Positions 1 through 6,420 of a DNA stretch of 49,898 nt are shown one piece after another. Numbering within the stretch: the first letter of the stretch is position 1; each line of letters starts with the position of its first letter. The DNA lies in contig CALKGI010000236.1 in the NCBI GenBank assembly GCA_938085045.1, forward strand, positions 1 to 49,898, given 5' to 3'. Source of the stretch: an uncultured Alteromonadaceae bacterium (lineage in GTDB: Bacteria > Pseudomonadota > Gammaproteobacteria > Enterobacterales > Alteromonadaceae). The notes under the pieces were generated by a model. That model was given only the letters and a program-made list of their open reading frames with translations. It made no database searches and was not told where the DNA came from. The translations under genes were made by a program, and so were the position numbers.

Positions 1-194
1 GTCACAGAACCAGAGGTGTAAGAACCGCCATTACACATCAATAATTTGGTGCCAGCATAACCGCCATTGGCATCATAATAAGTGTACTCTAGTTCATAAG
101 CACGACCAGCAAATGCACCAGTAGCCCCCATGGTAGTAACAACAGCTAGTAATGTGCCCGCAATAAATTTAGTGGCTTTAGTATTCAATTTCAT
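1..194 (-). CDS. Small secreted Cys protein, copy 1 (cut by window edge)
   Basis: The 5' two thirds of a gene read leftward from ATG at 192-194; the 3' end lies outside the window. It starts MKLNTKATKF, has a Sec signal peptide ending in GAFA, then GRAYELEYTYYDANGGY and a single visible Cys in LLMCNGGSYTSG. It is a close paralogue of the complete gene at 1095-1334, differing at only a few residues. A ribosome binding site (AAGGAAA) precedes the start. The architecture (about 80 aa, signal peptide, two Cys in the mature part) resembles the small DUF6289-type family of unknown function; that family name is from memory. Exported to the periplasm or outside. Function unknown. Confidence 0.75.
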   Translation of the reverse strand, partial: MKLNTKATKFIAGTLLAVVTTMGATGAFAGRAYELEYTYYDANGGYAGTKLLMCNGGSYTSGSV

Positions 195-350
195 CGTTAT
201 TTCCTTGTGTATATATGTTTAGTATATTTTTGCTATCCGGTTTACCCGAACGATTAATACTGACTTACTTAATCAGTGAGGCCACTTTACGTTAACGATA
301 AATATATGCGGTAACACACTTTAGACATATGTTGGCACTTATTGGACTTA
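1..350. repeat. Direct segmental duplication, unit 1
   Basis: This segment is strongly similar to 1141-1488. The similarity covers the coding part and about 150 bp upstream of the start, including the near-identical block around 276-298 (AGTGAGGCCACTTTACGTTA) and the CATATGTTGG block near 328. The upstream conservation implies both copies share the same promoter and regulation. Confidence 0.8.
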
Positions 351-533
351 TAAACAAATACCAATTAAATTCAAAAACTTACATGCAATCAAAATCAACG
401 AAAATTGCCTAAAAGAACAAAAAACATGATCATACACAGCCCTAAACCCAATACCACGCCTACTAGACATTCACCCAAACCCCATTTATGCTTTTGAGCA
501 CCCGAGTAACACGACCAATTCAGGACGATTGTT

Positions 534-953
534 TTGCAAGCATTGTTAGAGGCATTAAAAAAAGTTGGAGAAGAGGCGTTTTCGGGCACCGATAATTGCT
601 ATGTACTTAACGATAAAAATGAATTAACACACCTTTGTATCAACACGCATGAAGCCATCGATTTTGATATGATTGTAGAGAATAGCACTTTGCATTTTCT
701 GATTTTAATCTCGTGCAATATAACCGCTATACCTCAATCCATAGACAACCTTAAGCAGCTTATACACCTAGATTTAACCGCAAATAAGCTGACTAAAATA
801 CCGCCATCAATAGCCAAACTAACCAACCTGCTGGGGCTATATTTATCTGACAACCCATTAATGCAAGACATCATTAACACCGAACAGCCGCAAGTGCCGT
901 GCGAATTGATTGCAGCAATACTTAACGCCCAAAACAAAGTGAACGTCTGTTAG
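534..953 (+). CDS. Short leucine-rich-repeat protein
   Basis: A 139 aa protein opened by a TTG codon, with no ATG nearby and only a weak upstream ribosome binding site, so the start is uncertain. Residues about 55-115 hold two to three LRR units of the IPxSIxxLxxLxxLxLxxNxLxxIP type (visible as AIPQSIDNLKQLIHLDLTAN and KIPPSIAKLTNLLGLYLSDN). No signal peptide or membrane segment, so probably cytoplasmic. LRRs of this type usually mediate protein binding. It is short for the family, so it may be a truncated remnant. It converges with the secreted protein gene at 1095-1334. Confidence 0.55.
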   Translation: MQALLEALKKVGEEAFSGTDNCYVLNDKNELTHLCINTHEAIDFDMIVENSTLHFLILISCNITAIPQSIDNLKQLIHLDLTANKLTKIPPSIAKLTNLLGLYLSDNPLMQDIINTEQPQVPCELIAAILNAQNKVNVC

Positions 954-1028
954 AAAACGCTAAATTTTGATGATAGATGTTCAGAGTAGTAGGTAAACTT
1001 TCGGGGGGTTATTTAGAGGGATGTCAAT

Positions 1029-1057
1029 AAAAACGAAAACAGAGGCGATTGCCCCTG
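1029..1057 (-). terminator. Intrinsic terminator for the 1095-1334 gene
   Basis: On the minus strand a 7 bp stem CAGGGGC / GCCTCTG with loop AATC (one G-T pair) is followed by TTTTCGTTTTT. It lies 38 bp past the stop of the leftward gene. Confidence 0.65.
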
Positions 1058-1094
1058 CTTTATGTATCAAATTACAGCCAAATCACTGCAATAA

Positions 1095-1334
1095 TTAGAA
1101 GTTGTCTTCACAGCTAACACTAACAACATTGTAGTTGCTAGTCACTTGGCCAGAAGTGTAAGAACCGCCATTACACAACAACAATTTGGTACCAACATAA
1201 CCGCCATTGGCATCAAAGTAAGTGTATTCTAGCTCATAAGCACGGCCAGCAAAGGCACCAGTAGCACCCATGGTAGCAACAACAGCCAATAATGTGCCTG
1301 CAACAAATTTGGTCGCTTTAGTATTCAATTTCAT
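1095..1334 (-). CDS. Small secreted Cys protein, copy 2
   Basis: A complete 79 aa protein. Residues 1-29 are a typical Sec signal peptide (KATK positive region, hydrophobic AGTLLAVVATMGATG, AFA at the cleavage site). The mature part of about 50 aa holds GRAYELEYTYFDANGGY, LLLCNGGSYTSG and a C-terminal VSVSCEDNF. The two Cys could form one disulfide after export. The ATG at 1332-1334 is preceded by AAGGAAATAAAG. It is a paralogue of the partial gene at 1-194, with the upstream region duplicated too. It resembles the DUF6289-type small proteins; function unknown. A clear terminator follows, so it is probably monocistronic. Confidence 0.8.
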   Translation of the reverse strand: MKLNTKATKFVAGTLLAVVATMGATGAFAGRAYELEYTYFDANGGYVGTKLLLCNGGSYTSGQVTSNYNVVSVSCEDNF

Positions 1335-1488
1335 CTTTATTTCCTTGTGTATGTATCAAATATTTTTGTTATTCGGTTTACCCGAAAGATTTGTGCTGAC
1401 CTGTTCAATCAGTGAGGCCACTTTACGTTAACGGTGGATAAATGCGGTAGTACGCTTTGGACATATGTTGGTACTTATTGGACATTAT
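1141..1488. repeat. Direct segmental duplication, unit 2
   Basis: Second unit of the duplication described at 1-350, offset about 1140 bp. Small indels occur between start codon and conserved promoter block. The LRR gene lies between the two units. From 1489 to 1752 I see no gene or clear element. Confidence 0.8.
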
Positions 1489-1752
1489 AAAGAAACATGA
1501 TATTTATCATCAAGTTACGACATTTTCAATTTGATATAACTTGGCTACAAGAGCAATCATAAGCAAAAAGCAGTGCTAAAAACGCCTTAAACGAAGTTAG
1601 GGTTATAATCAAAGGCGACGAAGGCGTTGGCTATTTAAAGCCAGTTAGACAAGTTCACTGACACATTTCGTCACTATTAAACAACTAAGCAGCTAGACCT
1701 CCAAGGGCGTCTCCGTTACCATTCGGCCATTAATAGTAAGAGCGTTATTAGC

Positions 1753-3552
1753 ATGATATTTAAAAAATCCTTGATAGCCTTGTCGTTGACCGTTTTAGTC
1801 GCCGGTTGTAGCTTAATTGAAAGCCCTTCGAGCAGCACAACCAACGCCGATCAACGCCAAGTCGGTGAGATTGTTGATGCGTATTTCGACGAAAGTATGA
1901 AATTAAACCCCATCAGCGGCACCAACAATGGCCGTAACGAGTTTAACGACCAATTCAGAGCACCTATCAGCGAATCATCTCGCGCCAAATCACTGGCGTT
2001 TGAGCAAAAATATCTGGCCAAAATTAGTCAAATTGATGTAAATAAACTGTCTGGACAGTCGCTGCTCAGTTACGAATTGTTTAAACTCGACCGAGAAATG
2101 GCTGTTCAGGGGAGTCATTTCCCCAGCTATATGTTGCCACTAAATCAAATGTCAGGCTTTCATAACCTTTATGCCGGACTGGGTTCTGGCAAAAGCTCAC
2201 AACCATTTAAAACCGTCGACGACTTTGAGAACTTTATGTCACGCACCGACGGTTTTGTCGTTTGGATGGACAGCGCCATCGCAGCCATGCGCGAAGGATT
2301 GAAAAATAACATTACCTTGCCCAAAGTCATTGCCAAAAAGCTACTACCCCAACTCACAGCACAAGTGGTTGACGATGTAACAGATAGTATTTTTTGGACG
2401 CCCGTGACCAATATGCCGCAAACGATACAAGGTAGTGAACGAACACGGCTGACCAAAGATTACCGCCATATGATCGCCAATAAACTGATCCCGGTTTACC
2501 ACCGTATGGCCAATTTTCTTGAACAAGAATATATTCCTCACGCCCGTGACTCAATAGGTTATAACCAATTGCCCAACGGTGAACAGTGGTATCAATACAA
2601 CATCAAAACCAATACCACGCTAGATTTGAATGCTAAAGAAATTCACCAAATTGGCCTTGATGAGGTCGCTCGTATTTTAGGCGAAATGAAAAAGGTCAAA
2701 GAACAAGTTAATTTTGATGGCGATATGCCTGCCTTTTTCGATCACCTAGAAAACAGCGAGCAGTTTTATTTTTCGACTGAACAGCAAGTGATTGACGGGT
2801 ATAACCAAATCAAGACCCGCATTGAAGAACGCGTACCACAATTGTTTGATATCAAACCCAAAGCCCCTTATATAGTAAGGGCGGTAGAAAAATACCGCGC
2901 GGCTTCTGCGGCCGGGGCTTCATACCAAAGCCCGGCGCCTGATGGTTCGCGCCCAGGCATTTTCTACATCAATACCCACAATTTAAAAGCGCAACCCAAG
3001 TTTATTATGGAAACCCTGTCTATTCACGAGGCAGCACCGGGTCATCACTTTCAGTTGGCTTTACAGCAAGAAATTGAAGGTTTGCCAGATTATCGTAAGT
3101 TTGGCGGTTACAACGCTTATGCCGAAGGCTGGGCCTTATATGCCGAAAGCTTGGGCAAAGAAATGGGATTATTCACCGACCCATACATGTGGTATGGCCG
3201 CTTAGTTGACGAGCAATTAAGAGCAATGCGTTTGGTTGTAGATACGGGTATGCACGCCATGGGTTGGAGTCGCGAACGCGCGATAAAATACATGCAAGAT
3301 AACTCTTCGATGGCAACCAGTGACATCACCGCCGAAGTTGAGCGTTACATTGCGTGGCCCGGTCAAGCTTTGTCATACAAGCTGGGGCAAATCAAAATTC
3401 GCGAATTACGCCAATTTGCCGAAAAAGTCCTTGGTAACAAATTTGACGTGCGCCAGTTTCATACTCAGGTGTTAATTGATGGCTCTTTGCCAATGCCAAC
3501 GCTCGAAAGTAAGATCAAGCGCTGGGTTAGTAAGGTTAAGGCAACTTTGTAG
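1753..3552 (+). CDS. DUF885-type lipoprotein metallopeptidase
   Basis: A 599 aa protein. A lipobox LVAGC places the lipidated Cys at residue 19, so it is a membrane-anchored periplasmic lipoprotein. It matches the DUF885 family, distant zinc carboxypeptidase-like proteins. The metal-binding motif HEAAPGHH is at residues 425-432 and a second conserved acidic motif, NAYAEGWALYAE, has its Glu at about 458. Length is normal for the family (about 580-620 aa) and the frame is intact. Substrate is unknown; family members are presumed peptidases. The ATG at 1753 directly begins the signal sequence MIFKKSL. No cotranscribed neighbour is visible. Confidence 0.88.
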   Translation: MIFKKSLIALSLTVLVAGCSLIESPSSSTTNADQRQVGEIVDAYFDESMKLNPISGTNNGRNEFNDQFRAPISESSRAKSLAFEQKYLAKISQIDVNKLSGQSLLSYELFKLDREMAVQGSHFPSYMLPLNQMSGFHNLYAGLGSGKSSQPFKTVDDFENFMSRTDGFVVWMDSAIAAMREGLKNNITLPKVIAKKLLPQLTAQVVDDVTDSIFWTPVTNMPQTIQGSERTRLTKDYRHMIANKLIPVYHRMANFLEQEYIPHARDSIGYNQLPNGEQWYQYNIKTNTTLDLNAKEIHQIGLDEVARILGEMKKVKEQVNFDGDMPAFFDHLENSEQFYFSTEQQVIDGYNQIKTRIEERVPQLFDIKPKAPYIVRAVEKYRAASAAGASYQSPAPDGSRPGIFYINTHNLKAQPKFIMETLSIHEAAPGHHFQLALQQEIEGLPDYRKFGGYNAYAEGWALYAESLGKEMGLFTDPYMWYGRLVDEQLRAMRLVVDTGMHAMGWSRERAIKYMQDNSSMATSDITAEVERYIAWPGQALSYKLGQIKIRELRQFAEKVLGNKFDVRQFHTQVLIDGSLPMPTLESKIKRWVSKVKATL

Positions 3553-3641
3553 TTACGCCCTTATTATGATCCCAAGTTGGTTGACCATCACAACACAATT
3601 GAATGGTTAACCAGTCATACTGCCAGCTTTGCGTAGAATGA

Positions 3642-3794
3642 TTAAATCTCAATGAAATAACCCGTCTTCAAACCTGTATAGGTGAAACGCGGGTTATTGC
3701 CATAAATCCCTTCATCTGCTCGAAACAACGGCCTGCTTGCGTAAGTATTCCCCGGCAAATCAATTTGTGATGTATAAACTTTAACGCCCCTCAT
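3642..3794 (-). CDS. Possible 50 aa small ORF or gene remnant
   Basis: A minus-strand frame from ATG (3792-3794) to TAA encodes 50 aa with protein-like, aromatic-rich composition (LPGNTYASRPLFRADEG, then NNPRFTYTGLKTGYFIEI). An AAAAAGG sequence sits just before the ATG and an in-frame stop lies upstream. It could be a real small protein or the surviving 3' end of a larger broken gene. No family recognised. The rest of 3553-3954 shows nothing else I can support. Confidence 0.3.
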   Translation of the reverse strand: MRGVKVYTSQIDLPGNTYASRPLFRADEGIYGNNPRFTYTGLKTGYFIEI

Positions 3795-4180
3795 TCGCCT
3801 TTTTCAAACACGCCATTGCCCCTTGGCCAAATAACAACCTAAAAACAGACTGTATAAATATAGTGCTGTTCACCCATTGACACCAAACTTTATGGAGGTA
3901 CAGAAAACCACAAAAAAGACAAGTAAAAACAACCAGTTATAACTTAAATCAATATTCGATATGTTGATTTTTTTAGGTTAATTTGTCACTAGTGACATTT
4001 TTCATACAGTAAACTTGCAAAACTAACAATTTAAGCTATTTTTTAATGAAACCCCGCCTTTTATGCATCAAACAACAGCAAAGTCATTGTAAAACCTCAC
4101 AAAATGTTAAAATCAACACTTTATAAACTATTGATTTACATAAGATTAATAAATTAGTTTGTTATTTTAACAAATAATCG

Positions 4181-4209
4181 TTGCAAACCACACAGGTACC
4201 CGACATAAT
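4181..4209 (+). promoter_or_regulatory. Sigma-70 promoter of peptide unit 1
   Basis: TTGCAA (4181-4186), 17 bp spacer, CATAAT (4204-4209). The same elements with the same spacer occur at 5382-5410 in the duplicated unit although flanking and spacer bases have drifted, which supports function. Start of transcription expected near 4216. Confidence 0.5.
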
Positions 4210-4237
4210 AGCCTCAGCTTTTACGGAAGAAGAGAAA

Positions 4238-4357
4238 CAAATCACTACTTTCAAGCTAACAACGAACATCAAAGTCAACGTGATGTACTTCAAAAATGAA
4301 GACCGTGTTGACCAAGAAATGCAATAAGACATTTCTTTTGATAACGAGCAAACCAAA
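4238..4357 (+). pseudogene. Decayed type A peptide gene
   Basis: The frame from 4238 reads QITTFKLTTNIKVNVMYF, then KNEDRVDQEMQ and a stop, aligning with the intact type A gene at 5520-5660. Three lesions are visible: the start codon and ribosome binding site are deleted, a CAA codon has become TAA at 4325-4327, and the original TGA stop is AAA at 4355-4357. DNA homology continues past the new stop (TCTTTTGATAACGA block). It lies between the unit 1 promoter and the first type B gene, so it is probably still transcribed as leader RNA. Confidence 0.75.
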
Positions 4358-4391
4358 TATTAGATTTAGTACATTTTAATCAATCTTTAAC

Positions 4392-4405
4392 GCATCATTT
4401 GATGC
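4392..4405 (+). promoter_or_regulatory. Conserved hairpin before type B gene 1
   Basis: GCATC-ATTT-GATGC, a perfect 5 bp stem with a tetraloop, immediately followed by the ribosome binding site AAAGGG (4406-4411). The same hairpin stands before the other two type B genes at 4671-4684 and 5707-5720. It may tune translation or protect the processed mRNA end. Confidence 0.55.
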
Positions 4406-4419
4406 AAAGGGCCAATATT

Positions 4420-4584
4420 ATGACCATGACTATTCAAGCTAAAACCACGACTTTTAAAACACAAACGACCACCTTTAAACTTAAAACAAACCTAAAAGCC
4501 GGTGGTGTTGACCCTGATTTCTTCGAAGGCGTAGACCCAGATTTCTCTAAGGGTGTTGATCCTGATTCGCCATTAGGCAGCTAA
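4420..4584 (+). CDS. Type B GVDPD-repeat peptide 1
   Basis: A 54 aa peptide. ATG at 4420 is chosen because AAAGGG lies 8 nt before it; upstream in-frame TTG and ATG codons overlap the hairpin and ribosome binding site. The N-terminal half is Thr/Lys-rich (TMTIQAKTTTFKTQTTTFK, then LKTNLKAGG). The C-terminal half is three tandem 8-residue units, GVDPDFFE, GVDPDFSK and GVDPDSPL, ending GS. No signal peptide, membrane segment or Cys. The basic conserved leader, a Gly-Gly at the junction, and acidic repeats in a multi-copy family suggest a precursor of a processed or modified peptide, but no modifying enzyme or transporter is adjacent. The alternative is a small acidic metal- or protein-binding peptide. 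Cotranscribed with 4699-4863. Confidence 0.7.
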   Translation: MTMTIQAKTTTFKTQTTTFKLKTNLKAGGVDPDFFEGVDPDFSKGVDPDSPLGS

Positions 4585-4670
4585 TTCAACAACGCAACAC
4601 CGTTATGCAAAGCACAGCAGTAACTTTTTGATTTACTTCTTAATAGAAGAACTTTTAATCGATTTTTATC

Positions 4671-4684
4671 GCATCACTTGATGC
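4671..4684 (+). promoter_or_regulatory. Conserved hairpin before type B gene 2
   Basis: GCATC-ACTT-GATGC directly followed by AAAGGG. One loop base differs from the 4392-4405 copy while the stem is unchanged. Confidence 0.55.
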
Positions 4685-4698
4685 AAAGGGCCAATATT

Positions 4699-4863
4699 AT
4701 GACCACGACTACTCAAGCTAAAACCACGACCTTTAAAACACAATCGACCACCTTTAAACTTAAAACAAACCTAAAAGCCGGTGGTGTTGACCCTGATTTC
4801 TTCGAAGGCGTAGACCCAGATTTCTCTAAAGGTGTTGATCCAGATTCGCCATTAGGCAGCTAA
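4699..4863 (+). CDS. Type B GVDPD-repeat peptide 2
   Basis: A 54 aa peptide nearly identical to the one at 4420-4584: only three residues near the N-terminus change (TTTT for TMTI, QST for QTT), and the repeat half GVDPDFFE / GVDPDFSK / GVDPDSPL is identical. ATG at 4699 is 8 nt after AAAGGG. The hairpin, ribosome binding site and coding sequence were duplicated together about 279 bp apart. The pair ends at the intrinsic terminator at 4894-4926, giving an operon of promoter, decayed type A gene, B1 and B2. Confidence 0.7.
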   Translation: MTTTTQAKTTTFKTQSTTFKLKTNLKAGGVDPDFFEGVDPDFSKGVDPDSPLGS

Positions 4864-4893
4864 TGAGATAAGCAAATAATACGAATAACTAAG

Positions 4894-4926
4894 ACCCGGT
4901 GTTGAGCAATCAATCCCGGGTTTTTT
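4894..4926 (+). terminator. Intrinsic terminator of peptide unit 1
   Basis: Stem ACCCGG...CCGGGT extended inward by a weaker TGTTGA/TCAATC pairing around loop GCAA, followed by six T. Homologous to the terminator at 5955-5993. From 4927 to 5189 I see no gene. Confidence 0.75.
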
Positions 4927-5381
4927 GTTGCCCTTTATTAATAATACTTACGCGAATAAAATTAGCAGCGCTAACACCTAATCTCTCCCCTATTAATTCC
5001 TCTTTCGATTACAAAGTATCTTAATAATGAAATATCAGCTTAAGCTTGGTTTTTGCAGATATTAACCATCACTCCAATTTGGTTGCATTTGTGTCAGGTA
5101 CAACAATTCAATAAAAAACTGAGCAAAAACAACCAATTGAGTATATTATTAGCGCCAACAAGTTTCCCCTTTGGGGTGTATTGTGTCTCTGATGATATAT
5201 TTTTATACCATTGACTGGCAAAACCAACGATTTAAGCTATTTTTTGATAGAAGACAGCCTTTTAAACATCAAACGACAGAAAATCTTGCCTAATATTTCA
5301 TCCCGCCTTAAAATTAACCTTATATAAACCACTGATTTACATAGAATTAACAAATTAGATTGTATTTTATACAAATAAGCA

Positions 5382-5410
5382 TTGCAAACAACATAGGTAA
5401 TCGCCATAAT
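5382..5410 (+). promoter_or_regulatory. Sigma-70 promoter of peptide unit 2
   Basis: TTGCAA (5382-5387), 17 bp spacer, CATAAT (5405-5410), matching the promoter at 4181-4209. Predicted transcription start near 5417 leaves a leader of about 100 nt before the type A start. Confidence 0.5.
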
Positions 5411-5519
5411 AGCCACAGCTTTTACGAAAGAGGTAAACAGAAATTAATGATTTCTTGTTAACCCGGACTTACTTTCAAAGACATTTTAAATGAATTTAAA
5501 CTAAATCCAGGAGCCTAAG

Positions 5520-5660
5520 ATGCATTCAACTAATACCGTTCAAACCACCACTTTCAAGCTAAAAACGAACATAAAAGCAGGCACAATGTACTTCAACAAT
5601 GAAGACGGTGTAGACCAAGAAATGCGCCAAGACAATTCTTTTGATAACGAACAAACCTGA
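5520..5660 (+). CDS. Type A peptide (46 aa), leader shared with type B
   Basis: A 46 aa peptide below the usual gene-finding cutoff. ATG at 5520 follows a near-ideal AGGAG (5509-5513) with 6 nt spacing. The N-terminal part, TNTVQTTTFKLKTNIKAG, matches the type B peptides (TTFKLKTN, aliphatic residue, K, A/S, G). The C-terminal part differs completely: TMYFNNEDGVDQEMRQDN then SFDNEQT, acidic and Asn/Gln-rich with one GVD. A common N-terminus with divergent C-termini is the pattern of leader plus core in processed peptides. No signal peptide, no Cys. Cotranscribed with the type B gene at 5734-5919. A decayed copy lies at 4238-4357. Confidence 0.65.
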   Translation: MHSTNTVQTTTFKLKTNIKAGTMYFNNEDGVDQEMRQDNSFDNEQT

Positions 5661-5706
5661 TATTAGATTTATTTTCGATTAAAAAGCTTTTTAGTCGATT
5701 TTTAAC

Positions 5707-5720
5707 GCATCACTTGATGC
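5707..5720 (+). promoter_or_regulatory. Conserved hairpin before type B gene 3
   Basis: GCATC-ACTT-GATGC, followed directly by CCAGGA as ribosome binding site. The hairpin is retained although the ribosome binding site sequence has changed from AAAGGG. Confidence 0.55.
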
Positions 5721-5733
5721 CCAGGACCATATT

Positions 5734-5919
5734 ATGACCACCACTATTCAAACAAAAAACGCAACCAATCAAGCTAAAACCACGAAAACTGAAGCTAAAA
5801 GCACCACTTTCAAACTAAAAACAAACGTAAAATCTGGTGTTTTAGACTCAGATATTGGTGAAGGTGTAGACCCTGATTTTTCTAAGGGTGTTGATCCCGA
5901 TTCGCCAAAAAGAAGCTAG
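5734..5919 (+). CDS. Type B GVDPD-repeat peptide 3 (divergent)
   Basis: A 61 aa peptide with ATG at 5734, 8 nt after CAGGA. It has a longer Thr/Lys/Asn N-terminus (about seven extra residues), then STTFKLKTNVKSG. The repeat half is VLDSDIGE, GVDPDFSK, GVDPDSPK, ending RS. The first unit is degenerate (VLDSD for GVDPD) and the Gly-Gly at the junction is replaced by SG, so a strict double-Gly protease site is not conserved in the family. Operon partner of the type A peptide and followed by a strong terminator. Function unknown. Confidence 0.7.
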   Translation: MTTTIQTKNATNQAKTTKTEAKSTTFKLKTNVKSGVLDSDIGEGVDPDFSKGVDPDSPKRS

Positions 5920-5954
5920 CCCATCAACCAGTAACATTAAAAACAGATTTTCAG

Positions 5955-5993
5955 TAAAAAGCCCGGTGTTGAATAATCAACACCGAGCTTTTT
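5955..5993 (+). terminator. Intrinsic terminator of peptide unit 2
   Basis: Long stem AAAAGCCCGGTGTTGA / TCAACACCGAGCTTTT with loop ATAA and one mismatch, running into a T tract. It shares CCCGGTGTTGA with the unit 1 terminator. Confidence 0.85.
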
Positions 5994-6109
5994 TGTTTTT
6001 GATTATTAGCTCAACCAACCAGCTACTTCATACGTGCGCCTGCGGGTTTGGTTGGGCTTACAATCTCTGAGAATAATCACATTAGCGACAACCCCTGGCG
6101 TTTTATTTA

Positions 6110-6420
6110 GGGTCTGTTTATCTTTCGAGTTGAAATTTTGTTCGATTTCAAAGCGCTTTAATCGCGGCGGCCGTTATGATGCCTAGTCATCTCGGTAACT
6201 GCTCCTGCGTTACCCTAATGACCCACATCCTTGTGGGAATAAGTGAATAACGGGCAACAAAGAGTAAAGTGCTTTGAAGCGAACCCGAAGGGCAGCGTTT
6301 GTTTGTCCTTTCTACTGCGTTATCGCTGATTTATGTGGAACAACCACACTGCATCACCTCTGCCTTGTATAAAGAACAAACAACTCGCTGCAAAAATTAA
6401 CTCCAAAGATCAACAGACCC
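6110..6420. mobile_element. 311 bp MITE with TA target duplication
   Basis: Terminal inverted repeats GGGTCTGTTTATCTTT (6110-6125) and AAAGATCAACAGACCC (6405-6420) match at 15 of 16 positions. Both ends are flanked by TA (6108-6109 and 6421-6422), the target of IS630/Tc1-mariner-type elements. There is no open frame for a transposase, so it is non-autonomous. Its right end supplies the last codons and stop of the leftward gene at 6410-8818. The family assignment is inferred from the TA duplication only. Confidence 0.7.

Larger units (their letters stand above)
3955..4360 (+). repeat. Duplicated leader/type A segment, unit 1
   Basis: Similar to 5190-5690. Shared blocks include TTTAAGCTATTTTTT (about 4030 and 5230), the A/T-rich TTGATTTACATA-like stretch (about 4131 and 5333), a promoter, and the type A peptide coding sequence. 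In this unit roughly 100 bp carrying the type A ribosome binding site and start codon are missing. Confidence 0.7.
5190..5690 (+). repeat. Duplicated leader/type A segment, unit 2
   Basis: The intact partner of 3955-4360. It retains the promoter, about 100 nt of leader, a strong ribosome binding site and the complete type A gene, then continues into the linker before type B gene 3. Confidence 0.7.

Noticed and set aside
395..589. Minus-strand 64 aa frame overlapping the LRR gene start
   Set aside because: Hydrophobic low-complexity reading opposite a better supported LRR frame, with no ribosome binding site.
4162..4356. Minus-strand frame opposite the decayed type A gene
   Set aside because: It is the antisense of a segment whose plus-strand homology to the type A peptide is clear.
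4392..5720. CRISPR-like array because of repeated GCATC..GATGC words
   Set aside because: Only three copies, spaced by coding genes of different length, each tied to a ribosome binding site. No cas genes.
4420..5919. Microviridin/marinostatin-type graspetide cluster
   Set aside because: The peptides lack the PFFARFL leader motif and the TxxPSD-type core, and no ATP-grasp gene is in the window. The GCS2-type ligase at 13755 is a different fold and 8 kb away.
5888..6070. 60 aa plus-strand frame overlapping the type B gene 3 end
   Set aside because: It reads through the intrinsic terminator at 5955-5993 in another frame, and has no ribosome binding site.
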